Source: Loxodes magnus
Taxonomy: Eukaryota; Ciliophora; Karyorelictea; Loxodida; Loxodidae
Direction: 5' to 3'
NCBI GenBank assembly: GCA_946699065.1
Contig: CAMPDV010000011.1
Location: 372,001-436,000 of the forward strand
DNA: 64,000 nucleotides
Shown: in pieces, positions 36,899-48,933 of the stretch
Numbering within the stretch: the stretch's first letter is position 1
Layout: every line of letters starts with the position of its first letter
The notes under the pieces: generated by a model
Seen by the model: the letters and a program-made list of their open reading frames with translations, nothing else
Databases searched by the model: none
What the model was told of the DNA's origin: nothing
Program-made: the position numbers and the translations under genes

Positions 36899-39010
36899 AT
36901 GTAGCTATTTAAGTTAACTAAGGTTTTGACTTCTTTTAGTACAATAGGAAGAATTGATCTACATTTGCCTGAGAATTAATTTCTTGCTGAATGCGCAAAA
37001 CCTAATTTTTTAGAAAGTTATTTGGAATAAATTTAGCATTCATAAGAGAAGGAACAACTGCTTAACAATTGCATGACCTGGCTTATGAAATAGCCTTCCT
37101 GTTATAGCCAAATGTTTTCTTTTGGATTTAAATAGAAAGAATTAAGCTTAAATGTTAAGGAATTCGTAATGAAAAATTAGAAGGAAATAAGTCTTAACAT
37201 GGATATTAGTTCCTGGGCCAGCTTTATAAATTGCTATCTTAATAGTCAATTGGATAAAGAAACATTGCTAAGTTTACTGGAGTAATTTGAAGGCTTTTAG
37301 GGATATGTTGATATATATCAACTTAACGATTTGCTATTTCTTTTCATAAAACTAATGGGATAGCTCTCCATTCCAAAACCTTTGCTTTCAAAATTCGTTA
37401 ACGAGTTGGATAAAAGTTAACTACTTCAAAATATATAAACTAATGAGTTCAAAAAGTTAATTAACAACTTACTGTACATCAATAAAATACAGAGCCTACC
37501 TCTAGACAAACCTATCTGTGAATAACTCTACGAAAGAATAAAAGCATTTACTGATATTAACATTTAGGATGTTAAACTAATGAATGACCTTTTATACTTC
37601 CTAGCTGTATTTTAGCATAGTTTCAAAGAGTTTAATATTTAAACTGATTAGATCTTCAACAAAATTCTGCATGAAAATATAGACTAAACTTAAATAAGCT
37701 AATGGTCGAACGAGCAAATTATAAGCTTTTCTAATTCTATATTTTTGAAGCATTAGGAGAGCTAAAATATCCCTTTATTTAATTTTTATAAACTAGCTGA
37801 AAAGGAAATGCTGAAAAGAATTTAAGAGCGATCTATTAATCCTTCCAAAATATTAACTCTATTAAGAAGCTACGTTTTTATGAAATAAGGATCTGAAATG
37901 TTCATTCGTACGTTAGAATAAATAGTCCTAACTAATATAAAGTTTCTAGATAACTTTGAGCTTTGCAAGTTTTCATTTGTACTAAATAATAGAGTAACTA
38001 GAGATTCTGAGTATATACTAAACATTTCAAATCAAATTTAGTAAAAGATTGTAGAAAGATACAGAACTCTAGATATCAACTTGTTTACTTAGATTGTTTT
38101 CTGGTTTCAATGAAGCACTAAATTCTATGGAATTTATGTAAATTAGGATTTCCTTAAGCTTGTATAATTCAGAATACGCGACTAAGAGTTTTGGAAAGCA
38201 ATGGACTAATAATAAGCATTTTAGTTTACTTTAAATGCTGCTCATTATCTTGTGAATATAGGATACATAGAGTTATCAAACGATATTAGACTATGTGTTC
38301 AAAGACTATGAAAAGGGAAACTAGCTGATGATTAAGTTTTACAGCAGTTGCTTGTTAAAATATGCTAGCAAGTTTCCAAGGTTAAGCTCTTTGATCTATA
38401 GATATGAAACTGGTTTGAAGAAATATTTGAACAGCTTTTGAAGCTTAAAAATGAGGATTTAAAAATAGTTTACACGATTCTTTTTACATTGAAGCACTAT
38501 AATCCCGCTTTATGATAGAGAATTTCTACCAAAGTATAGAACTTTAATGAAGTGGAGTAAAGTATTAAAAAACTATGAAGTGACTATAGATTAAAAGACA
38601 GAAACTAAAAATATCATTAAGACTCTCACTTGATAAGAAGAATTGAGAATATCATTGTTAGTAAAACTAAATCTCAATGTATGAAAGAACATTACGACCA
38701 TTTTTTAGTTGACATTTACTCGCCAAAAAATAAACTAATAGTTGAATTATGTGGACCAAATCATTTCGTTTATCCTCAAGATATTTTAAATGGTTCAAGT
38801 AAACATAAATTTGATTTATTACAAAAGATGGGATATAAAGTATGTGTAGTATCTTACAAGGCAATTGATTTTAGTTAACAATAGTTAGAAGAAATATTAC
38901 TGCCATATCTCAACACAGACTAACACTTTTAAAAAACATATATACCTACTTTTAAGCTAAAGCATTACATACTAATTAATTAGTTTAATTTAGATATTAA
39001 ACCAGGATGA
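36899..39010 (+). CDS. RAP-domain protein (organelle RNA-binding, FASTK/OPR-like)
   Basis: 703 residues, ATG at 36899, TGA at 39008-39010, no intron needed. The first ~560 residues are helix-rich with repeated LL/LF patterns (NDLLYFLAVFQHS, FELCKFSFVLNN), as in octotricopeptide or FASTK alpha-helical arrays. Residues ~600-665 form a RAP domain: HYDHFLVDIYSPKNKLIVEL, then CGPNHFVY and the KMGYKVCVVSY strand ending in LLPYL. RAP proteins process or translate mitochondrial or plastid RNAs, and a mitochondrial role is likely. Several Trp are TGA-encoded (FWFQWSTK, NPALWQRIS, KLWSDYR). The ~35 residues after the RAP domain are of lower certainty. Confidence 0.85.
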
Positions 39011-39555
39011 ATACTATAAAACTACTCTAAAGTAAATATACCTAGCATATTAAAAATTACTTGTATCTGACAATATTATAGAGTATATTGATTGATTCAA
39101 CTACCTATCTCTACTTTATTTTATCTTGATTATATTTAATATTATTAAGCTTAGACTATATTGTATATGAAACCAATTTTCTAATTATTTTAAACCATTT
39201 CTAATCAAATAAAAAGACAGGGTAGATTATTTTTAGTAGACATATACTGAATAGTGCTACTAGCAGTATAATAAGGCTAAGATATTAATTATTGATATAC
39301 TTATATTAGCCTTTATCACATTTGTATAATCCTTTTTTTACAACCAATTGAATAGTTAAACTAGCACTAACATTAATCTAAATATCATATACAAAAGAAT
39401 CAAACAGCAAGTTACTAGAATCTGAAAGTTAGGATTAGAGATAGAATATTATAGATTAGGGTAGATAAATGAGTTTAAATGATAAGCTTAATAAAAGACT
39501 ATTATCAGATTATATAAGCTAATTAAAATAACCTTTATAACTAAATTAAATATAA
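39011..39555. other. AT-rich intergenic spacer
   Basis: It lies between two + strand genes. No supported feature. Confidence 0.5.
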
Positions 39556-40539
39556 ATGGCCACTTGCTGTGTGTGTGCTTTGCCTGAAAAGACTAACAAA
39601 TTGTCGTGTGGATGCGTAGTTTGCAAAATTTGTTTTGGAGAATGAATTAAATAATAAGTGAACGAAAAATTAGACCAAATAGAAAAAATTATTTGTCCAA
39701 ACTTTGAATGTAAGAAGAAAGTAGAATCTTCAGATTTGTATACCAAAGTAACTCCTTAATGTAAAGATTAAGTGCTTGATACGTTTTTCAAATATTACTT
39801 AGTTCAATCAAATGATATAAGGTAATGCTCTAATTCTAAATGCGACTTTGCAGGTTGGGTTAATTTAAAATTACCTTGCTCAGAATAATTATAATGCTAG
39901 AAGTGCAATTCAAGATGAAGAGATCCATCACTTGAAACCAAATTAATCTAGCTATAGAAACAACTAAATACAGTTTTTTAAAGTTCAGAAGACTTTCTAA
40001 CTAACCTTTGGAAATAGCTATGGACAGAAAAGTGCATAAACTGCAAAGTTCAAATATTCAAAGACGGAGGCTGCTAACATATGACATGCAACTAATGTAG
40101 ATTCGAATTTTGTTGGACATGCTTAGGAAACTGACGAGGTCATGATTATTCCTCATGTGGCTAGAAGTAATTTTACAAATTTTGCTTTTATTTCGCTCTA
40201 TTCGTTCTCTTAATTTTAAAATCCGCTTGAACAATTGATGGTATTGGAACTTTGGTCGCTTACATAATTTATTACTGCTTCGTAGCTGTTACTTCTTTAT
40301 TTTTAGCATGAATAGGTATGGGAGCTACAGTATTATTTATTGATGCTAGGTATAAAACTGCTTTCCACTATCTTATTTATGTGTTATTTTTAGTAGTTTT
40401 TATCCCAAGTCTCATATGATTGAGTTAATGGTATTTCATGCAAAGAGCAATATTAGCGGCATTTACTGAAGGTTTTGTGTTTGGAACAGGAGTTCTGTCT
40501 CAGATATGTCTAGTAGATGATATATTGCGTAGATATTGA
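39556..40539 (+). CDS. Membrane-anchored RBR-type E3 ubiquitin ligase
   Basis: 327 residues, ATG at 39556, first plausible stop TGA at 40537-40539. RING1: CCVCALPEKTNKLSCGCVVC, then CFGEW. IBR: RQCSNSKCDFAGW, LQCQKC. RING2: CINCKVQIFKDGGCQHMTC, then CRFEFCWTC with WRGHDYSSC. The GGC Cys occupies the RBR catalytic (thioester) position. At least three hydrophobic segments follow (FYFALFVLLIL, VAVTSLFLAWI, YLIYVLFLVVFIPSLIWL), giving the RNF144/RNF19-like RBR-TM layout. Many Trp in the domain core are TGA. The frame stays open past 40539 to a TGA at 41317 if the first TGA is read as Trp, so a longer form is possible. Confidence 0.88.
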
Positions 40540-40723
40540 ATTTTATATTAATTTTTAACTTTTACCTTAATTTCTTATAATCCCCTTCCTTCTCCACTCT
40601 TTTTCTTTTCATCTGCTTTTTACAAAACCTATAGCTAAGAACATTACAGCTTTATTAAAATTGGAAAGTATATAAGCTAGTTGCTCAATAATAATTATTA
40701 ACATCACGCAGAAACTAGTCAAA

Positions 40724-42923
40724 TCAGATTTATATAAATCGTTCTAGCTATTTATAGCAATGGCATGACAGTTACAATAATTAAAGCAGTTTTAAATGCT
40801 TTCTATTTAACAAGCATTAAAGTTACTCTACTAAGTTTCTACTTAAATCTGTTTATGACTGTTTATTAATAATGTAGAAGATAAACTTCTCACATACTAA
40901 ATGTTCCCTTATAATTGCTTTTGCTCTTTTTAATGTTACTTTTATTAATTAAGCCTTATAATATTTAATTGCACATACCAACTTACTTCCTCTCATAATT
41001 GTAACCATTCTCTTCATTTTTTCAGAATTTTAGAAGAAAATTATTAGATCAAAAGGAAGGATATTTAATAGGAGATAGTAAAAGAAATGTAATAGAAGTT
41101 AAGAGCAGGATAAAGTAGAATGTTGGATAAGAATGTAGAAAGTTATGGAATTCAATAAATAGATTTAAACATGTTGAGTATTTTACGAAGTTACATCTTT
41201 TTCTTCCTAATTGTTTTCTTGGTCTATATTCTTAAGATTTTTAACGTTATCCTCATCTTATTTTAAATAATCCAAAGACTATCTTAGTTCTTTATCTATA
41301 TCTTCTGGATTAGTAATGAATTATTTTTCATTTAAATGAAGATAGTCTGGCGGTTTATCGAGCAGCTGAAATAAATAAAATTACATTAATTTCTTGATGC
41401 ATTACCTATCTTTTCTAGATAGCCATAAGCATTTATTCTAATTTTATTCCTACTTCACTAAGATATTTTGTTAAATTAGTAGGTTTTACATCTATAAGTG
41501 TATTGGATTCTGAAAATTAATACATTATCTTAGTAACTATTGCTGAAGTACTTGCTAATAGTTTATCTATTTGCAGAATTTTAGTCTCAAGTTCATTTAC
41601 CCTTTTTTCCATTTTATACAGATTGTTATCCATCAAATCTGGAAACTTCTACTCTTTTTACTTCTTTTCATTTGTTATAAATAACAGATCTTGATAACTA
41701 TCTTATAACTCTTTTACCTTCTTTCTACCTTCATTTAGTTAATCTTTTAGTTACTGTGAAGCAAAATTAAGGTTCTTTTCTGTCTGTTTGAGATATTAAA
41801 AATGGTTAGCCATTTCTTAAATGGAATTGACATTTGTAACTTTAGTGATTTTCTAAAACAGTCTTTCCTACCTTGAAATATATTCTTCATTCTTTAGCAG
41901 TTCTTTCTCTAGTGCTTCTTCCTCTTTTTGCATTTTGGTTTCATTTTCTTTAGCCATTTCATCTATTTACTCTATTAGCTCAGACTTCTTTTAAATATCT
42001 CTCTCTTCTTCTTTTTAAAATACTTTCATTACAAAAATTCTATCTTAGTACACTTAGAGTTCTCTATTTATTTGGGTTTCTCTTTTGTTTCTCTTTATGT
42101 AGAGATCATCAACAATACTTTGACATTCTTGCTCAGCAGATTTGAGTGCAATGATTTTTCGATAAGCTTCTTTATCTTTTTCATTGATTTTAATATTAAG
42201 GAAAGACATCTGTTTCCTTAGATCTAGAATAGGTTCTTAAATTTTTATTACTTCTTACTTTTTAGTGTTAAACATATTTTAAAGGATAGCTTGTTCGTAC
42301 ATTTCGTTATCTATTAGTTCGTTCACTTCTTCAAGTTAATTTTCAACTTCTGCTTCTTTCAGCTTTAAGTTTTCATCGACTTCATGCTTGCTGCCCAAAG
42401 TCTTAATCTATTGTTTGAGAGTGGCTAGTTCATTTTATTTAACTTTAGTATTTCATTTAATCTAGTTATATAATGCTTTCTGCTTAAGAATCTTGGTATT
42501 CATATTATCTAGTATTACTTCTGCATTTTTTGAGCTTTCTAATTTTCTGAGTTTCTTGTCAATAAAGTTTTGAGAAGAGTTTCTGTACATCTAGTTTACT
42601 TTTGTTTCCACATCAACATCTATACGCTTTATTAGATTTGACATTTACGAATTGTTAACTTAAAATGACTTTTAAAGCAGCCTTTCAGAAGGCTATCTTA
42701 TTCTAACTGATTTAGATCTAAAAATATTCTCATTTTCTTATCTAAAAGATTTCGATAATTAAGGTACAGGAGATCTGTAAGTTTAAAGGCTGCTAGATTA
42801 AATAGTAGTTTGCAAGTTTGTTTTGTTCTGAATATTTGATATAGTATAAGGAACTTTTATTTTGGGTAGCTTAACTTGTTTATTATCTTCTACTTCAGTC
42901 AAATTAAAAGTTGATTGTTACAT
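40724..42923 (-). CDS. Coiled-coil protein, outer-arm docking (CCDC151/ODAD-like) candidate
   Basis: About 726 residues, ATG at 42923, one 19-nt intron at 41366-41384 (GTAATTTTATTTATTTCAG). From residue ~95 (SNLIKRIDVDVETKVNQMY) to ~520 it is nearly continuous coiled coil. It ends in DVKPTNLTKYLSEVGIKLEQ, reminiscent of the conserved C-terminal element in ODA docking-complex coiled-coil proteins. An acidic tail follows. After about position 41190 the frame remains open to TGA at 40724-40726, but this ~150-residue extension has poor coding character, so the true 3' end may be nearer 41180. Orthology is a suggestion only. Confidence 0.65.
41366..41384 (-). other. 19-nt intron
   Basis: Minus-strand GTAATTTTATTTATTTCAG. 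Removal joins MHQEIN to LLDKPPDYLHL. A 40-nt version using an upstream GTAATG donor keeps the same frame. Confidence 0.65.
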
Positions 42924-43018
42924 TTATCTCTTTTAATAAGAACCTTTTTATTAAAACTAACTTTAATTACTACTTGCCTATACTTGCTACTTCTATCTTT
43001 ATATAACTTACTTTTATT

Positions 43019-44988
43019 TCAATTAGAAGGAAAGTTAATGCTAATTTTAGTTAAATTTACTTATGATAGTATTATTTAAATATTCTGCTTTTTATAATTT
43101 ATCTATTGAGCTTCTTAATGGAATTAATAAAAGCTTCCTCTAATATTTTGATATTTTTATTCAATTTTTTTCTTAGAAAATGATATAAAAGTGAGTCTTT
43201 AATTGAAATGAACTGATTAACATAGTTAAGAAAATATATGCATTCGTTTAAAGTATCTAATAGTTTCCAAACTCAGTCTCTCTAGAACTTTGAACTCGGA
43301 GGTTTTTGAATGCAAAAGGCTTGCTGAGTTCGATTTTTTGTATAAATTCCTGTATAATATATTACCTTGCTCTCTTTACTCAATAACAGAAGTTCGCGAT
43401 CGCCTCTTTCGTGTCCAACAAGAGCATGTAAAACTTTTCTGAAGCCAACGTTAAACCTTGAACTATAATTATACATCACAAACTCTTTAGTTATTCTTTT
43501 AAGTTCCTTTCTCTTCAGTCCTTCGATTTCATGGTCATATTATTACATTATTTACTTAAGATTCTATAATTCAGATTATATGCTTAAGTATAGTTAATCA
43601 GGGGGTATTTTTTTGATAGTTTCTTCAGGAGTTTCAAATGGTACTCAAGAGACGAAAATAGGATTGTTTTGTTTATCATGCTTGAATAATGGTTTCTTTA
43701 TTTATTTGTTCTCGCATAACTTCCTTAATCTACTTTTTACTTCTAATATCTTGTTCCAAGTTTGTGATATTTGCAATTAATTTTCATGGTGAAGCCCTTA
43801 AGCTTTTTCCTATAAGGCATTATAAATCGTTTGTATTTCTTATAATTCTCGCTACTTTTGGGCTATTTCTATTAAGAATTATACAGATGTTCCATCAAGG
43901 AAATCTGGAAAATAGCTTAATGGAACTGCTGAATTTATATCTCATAGTTTCTGTATTATTCAGCTAAGTCCTTATTACCTAGAGTCTCAACCTTACTTAA
44001 GCAATTATTTTAAATGTTCTATTAGGGCATTTTTTACTCCTTCTCTTTATTATCTTAGTTATTTAATATCTTCTCCCATTTATTATGCTTTTAGCCTACT
44101 TTGTTCTAGTTACACTTCGAAAGGTTTGATTGACTACCTCCTATTTTGTGTGATTAAGCTAGCGCTTTCTTTAAAAGAGTCTATTTTTCTAAATTATTCG
44201 AGAATAAAGTTTTCTTGGCGTTAAACAACCTTCATACTAATTAATTGTTTAGCATTGCTAATTTCGATTTGATTCTATTAATTTTTTAGTTCAGCTAGCT
44301 TTTAATTCATGATTTGAGTATACTTTTAAATTTCAGTTAGTAGAGGCTGATTTTTTGCTATGTGTGTTTCTCTCTTTATTTGAAGTTTTTCAATCTGAGA
44401 GTCAAATTGAGCGATTTTTTCTGTAAGTTGTTTTTCTATAAATTACATATCTTGCTCTTTTCTATTTAGTTTCGCTTCTTCCTAAACTTTTTCTTACTTT
44501 AATTAGTTTCCGATTCCAAACTTAGAACGATTGAAGCCAGCTAAATCAAAACTAAGAAGTCCCATTACTCTTTCCCTATTAATGCTTTTGATATCTGTGA
44601 GTGTATTCTGCTTATATTGATCTAATTAGCCTCAGTTCTCTAAAGACTCTACACTTTCTCTTTCGACATTTACTCCTCTTCATGTCATTTGATTTCTATT
44701 AGAAAACAGCTTATAATCTTTTAATCTTGGCCTTTATTAAGTAGTAGAAGCTCTAAAAGACAAAAGAGATTCAGGAGACTAATTTTTTCTCAAAAGTGAG
44801 GGGCTTTTTACTTGTCTCTTCGATTAATTTTAGTCTTTTTCTTCTTCATTCTCCTTTAAGTTTCATGCTTCACCTTTGATAATATGAGAAAGTCCTTCCA
44901 AAGTCTTTTAATTAGCAACTTATGGGAATTTCTTGACAATGATGTGTTTTTAAAGGTGTTGAGGAGATTTAGAGTAAGATGTTTTCAT
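43019..44988 (-). CDS. Coiled-coil protein, unknown family
   Basis: 649 residues, ATG at 44988, TGA at 43019-43021, one 20-nt intron at 43041-43060. A Ser/Lys-rich N-terminus leads to long coiled coils (residues ~170-330 and ~430-520). A distinct globular-looking C-terminal segment follows (SSRFNVGFRKVLHALVG, then DRELLLLSKESKVIYYTGI). Trp codons are frequently TGA (EAWNLK, QMTWRGV, LENWGQ, FVSWVPFE). The start lies only 24 bp downstream of the PSMA6 stop on the same strand. The family is not recognised; an axonemal or cytoskeletal structural protein is a guess. Confidence 0.78.
43041..43060 (-). other. 20-nt intron near the 3' end
   Basis: Minus-strand GTAAATTTAACTAAAATTAG. Without removal the frame would run about 110 nt further and overlap the start of the next gene; removal gives a TGA within ten codons. 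Confidence 0.7.
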
Positions 44989-45012
44989 TAATATTTTAAA
45001 AAAGGTTAAAAA

Positions 45013-45750
45013 TCATTCTCTTTCAGCTATCGCATTTATGTGAGATTCTATTTCGTTCTTTGACAGCTTTCTTAGCTATGGTTCCTTGGTTGTCATTATG
45101 CCTATTTCTAAATCCGTTGACTTCAGGTCTGACCCTAACACTGTGCTTAGGCAATCGATGGCAACTTAAATTGCTTGAATATCGTCAAATCCTTCTGGCT
45201 TTTTCTTAATCTGTTTTTCCATGAAGTTAGCTGCTTCTTGTTCTTTCACACCTGCACTTGTAGCTTTATATCCTTAATAATGTCCTGCGGGATCTATTTT
45301 AAAAAGTTATGGGCCAGACTCTTCGTCTATACCTCCAATTATAGTAATAACTCCAGAAGGTCTCATATATAAGCGTTGAGTAAATATCTATGCGTAATCA
45401 GCAAGACTCATAGCTAGCACTGAAACTGGGATTTAGAAACCATTTTGAAACTTAAATTCAGCAGCTTCTTATCTAAGTCTTGATACAATGAGCTTTCCAT
45501 CTCCTAGTATTCCTGTTATTAAGCATCCTACTTCAGGGAATATAGGGTAAATATGTTGGATAGAATCAGGGTCCATCATTTTATCAGGGACTTTGTGTTA
45601 AGTAGCCAGAACAACACATGAATTACCTTTTACAGCAACTGAAGTTAACCCAGAGCTTTTAACGGCTTTGAAAGCATATTCAATCTGGTAAAGACGTCCT
45701 TCAGGAGAAAAAATTGTAATTAATTTATCACTATTGCCTCTTCCTGCCAT
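45013..45750 (-). CDS. PSMA6: 20S proteasome subunit alpha-1 (PSMA6)
   Basis: 245 residues (human 246), ATG at 45750, TGA at 45013-45015, no intron. It opens with the alpha-subunit signature [20 protein letters not shown], and KKP.. spacing, [42 protein letters not shown] and [20 protein letters not shown] all match PSMA6 rather than other alphas. It forms part of the outer ring of the 20S core that gates substrate entry and docks the 19S ATPases. The start codon is 5 bp from that of the divergent phosphatase gene, and the RPT1 gene is ~1.1 kb away. Confidence 0.97.
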
Positions 45751-45755
45751 TAAAT

Positions 45756-46736
45756 ATGAGTTTTTTCAATCAAGATTTTGTCTCTACTACAGAAACTTCG
45801 CCTAGATCTTAAATTACTCGCTTTCCCTTTAAAGATCCCCAAAAGAAAAGCTGTTGATAAAAGCTAAAAGATAAGTTCAAATGTTTAAGAAATAAGAGAG
45901 CTGTGCAAGTTTAACCTTACTCTGCATAAAAGAAGATTTTAATAATTGACCTAGATGAAACTCTCGTTCACAGCACCTTTCACAAAATAAACGATGCGGA
46001 TCATATAATAACAGTCAGCTTATAAGATAAATAATTTCCTATATTTGTGTAAATCAGACCTGGTGTTGATACTTTTCTGAAAGCTATGTTTCCTTTGTAT
46101 GATATGCTTATTTTCACAGCTAGCATTTAACTCTATGCTGACCCCTTAGTAGATTTCTTAGACCCTAACTAGCTTATTAAAGGTAGGTATTTCAGAGATA
46201 ATTGCTTCTATAATGGTAGCGGATGGGTAAAAGATCTTGCTCAGTTTTAGATTCCCCTTGCTAATGTGATTTTACTAGATAACACTCCTAATTGTTGAGC
46301 CTTTCAACCTGCTAATGGCCTTCCAATTAAGACTTGAACTGGAGATAAATCAGATTTAGAGTTGATTAAAATAATTGATGTATTAAGGACTCTTTCTGCA
46401 GTGCAGGATGTAAGACCTTACTTGCTAGCTTTTTAAAACAGCTTCTTTAGCAAGGTAGATGAAAAAAGTGTGGATTAATTAAAAGAAAGCACATTAAAGT
46501 AATGTGAAGAAAGCATTTTCAGCAGATCAACTCCTGAAACTTTATAGTCCTAGTAGCTATCTAAGAGCTTCTCTCAAGAAAAAACTATGTCCAATGATAA
46601 AAAATTAAAGTCTAACAGTTTTGACGCTTCACTTAAAATAAGGCCAAATGTCTTTAGGAAGGAAGATTATTAACTTTGTTAAATTTATTGTTTATAAATA
46701 GAAACTAGATTATTAGCTAAGCCTCTAAAATTATGA
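45756..46736 (+). CDS. FCP/SCP-type (CTD-like) phosphatase
   Basis: 326 residues, ATG at 45756, TGA at 46734-46736. Residues ~75-240 form a NIF/FCP HAD-family catalytic domain: [12 protein letters not shown] (DxDxT nucleophile), [35 protein letters not shown] and [14 protein letters not shown]. These match small CTD phosphatases and DULLARD-type enzymes that dephosphorylate Ser/Thr in RNA polymerase II CTD or other proteins. The N-terminus is basic and Ser-rich. The C-terminal ~90 residues are Ser/Lys/Gln-rich and low complexity; the exact stop is uncertain. It sits between two proteasome genes. Confidence 0.9.
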
Positions 46737-46851
46737 TGAAGCACCTTTTTTTAAAATAGTGGAACTAAAAAATTTCTTTTGGGAAGATTTCTGGTAACCA
46801 AGTCTTTAGAATTAAAGGGTATAAATTACCAAAATATTTTATTTATAAAAA

Positions 46852-48084
46852 ATGGTAGAAAATCTGGAAGAATCTGAAATTGAATTGCTTAAAAGATATG
46901 GCCAAGGTCCTTATGCTGCTTAACTTAAGAAAATTGAAAATGATATAAAGTAACTTGAAACTGATGTCAAAACTGCTGCAGGTGTTTAAGAGTCTGATAC
47001 AGGTCTTGCTTAACCTGCTTATTGGGACTTGGAAGCTGATAGAATGACGCTGAGTGCTGATCATCCACTTTAAGTAGCAAGAGTAACGAAAATAATAAAC
47101 CCTAATACTGAAGATGCAAAGTATATAATAAATATTAAACAGTATGCTAAATTTGTTGTAGGCCTTGCATAATAAATTGCACCAACTGATATTGAGGAAT
47201 CTATGAGAGTTGGAGTCACCATGTAGAAATATTAAATTGCATTGCCTTTGCCTCCTAAAATAGATCCTACTGTCACAATGATGACACTTGAGGAAAAGCC
47301 AGATGTTACATATTCAGATTTAGGTGGCTGCAAAGAATAAATTGAAAAGCTTAGAGAAGTAGTTGAATTGCCTCTTCTTTAGCCCGAAAGATTTATAGAA
47401 CTTGGAATTGATCCACCAAAAGGAGTTCTTCTTTTCGGACCTCCTGGAACAGGAAAGACGTTAGCAGCCAGAGCAGTTGCAAACAGAACAGATGCTGCCT
47501 TTATTAGAGTAATAGGATCAGAACTTGTCTAAAGATATGTAGGTGAGGGAGCGAGAATGGTTCGTGAAATATTCCAAATGGCCAGATAGAAAAAAGCTTG
47601 CATTGTATTTCTAGATGAAATAGATGCAATTGGAGGTACACGTCAAGATGATGAAGACACTGAAGTCTAAAGAACTATGCTTGAAATTGTGAATCAATTG
47701 GATGGATTCGATTCAAGAGGAAATGTTAAGGTTATTATGGCCACAAATAGACCTGATACTCTTGATCCAGCTCTTATGAGGCCTGGACGTTTAGATAGAA
47801 AAGTAGAATTCGGTCTTCCTGACTTAGAAGGTCGTACTTAAATTTTCAAAATTCATGCAAAGACAATGTCTATGGATCAAAACATTCGATATGAATTATT
47901 AGCTCGTTTATGTCCAAATACAACAGGTGCCGATATTAAATCTGTGTGTACTGAAGCAGGAATGTTTGCAATAAGAGCTAGAAGAAAAGCAGTGACAGAA
48001 AAAGATTTATTGGATGCTATTGAAAAAGTGATAAAGGGATACGCTAAGTTCAGTGCAACTCATAAATATATGGTCTACAATTGA
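46852..48084 (+). CDS. PSMC2: 26S proteasome regulatory ATPase RPT1 (PSMC2)
   Basis: 410 residues, ATG at 46852, TGA at 48082-48084, no intron. An N-terminal coiled coil and OB segment ([43 protein letters not shown]) match RPT1. The AAA module has Walker A GPPGTGKT (~residue 196), Walker [11 protein letters not shown] (~253), sensor/arginine finger [20 protein letters not shown] and the C-terminal [16 protein letters not shown]. It unfolds substrates as one of six ATPases in the 19S base. It is among the clearest demonstrations of the code: more than 15 TAA/TAG fall on conserved Gln, and TGA is the stop. Confidence 0.98.
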
Positions 48085-48933
48085 TTGAGATTTAAGATAA
48101 ATTTTGAAATAAATTTAAATTTTAAAATTCATTCCCTAATAGAAACTCTTCATTTCTATTCCTTCTATTTTTTTCCTTTATTCTATACCTTTTATATTCA
48201 AACAATATTTAAGCTATATTAATCTAATGAATGAACTTAGTTTCTATTATTTTGAATACAATCTGAATGCTCAAGCATATCCAGAAACAAAATCCATTTT
48301 TATACTAATTTTATCTATTTAGAACTGTCATTAATTTAAGCATTCAAAAAAATAAATGATTAATAAGATATTCCTTTATAAAGCAAATCATAAGCATTCT
48401 ATCAAATTACACTCAGCAGCAAGCTTTAATTTTATGACTGATAAATATGACCATTTAGCATTATAATATAAATCTTTGTATATGTTAAATAAACTATTAA
48501 GTGAAACTACTTTTTATACCGTTATAATAATTTTATATATCACTAAATCTATAGCAGAACTATATACCTATTATCTTAACTTGGAATTAAATTTTTAAGT
48601 ATTACAATGAATGGCTAAATTATATATACCAATCACTTTATTAATTTACTTACTTTAATTTTTTATACTTTCCTTCCTTATTTTTGTAATCCACTTCTCT
48701 AATAGTAGCTTAGCCTACCCTATGAATAAAGAACTACTTAAATATTAAATGCTTTCTTATTTGTAAAGTACAGGGATTATAAAAAATACTTTAAAGGTTA
48801 ATTACTTTGACTGGAATGATCATGATTTAATTTTGGTAGATTATAAAATTTGTATATAAGAAGTCAGTAATTAATTTAGATTAAAGGATATGTTAAGTTA
48901 GACTAAAAAAATGGAATAAAATCAAATAAATTT
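48085..48933. other. AT-rich intergenic spacer (convergent)
   Basis: It lies between RPT1 (+) and the MYB gene (-). No supported feature. Confidence 0.5.
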
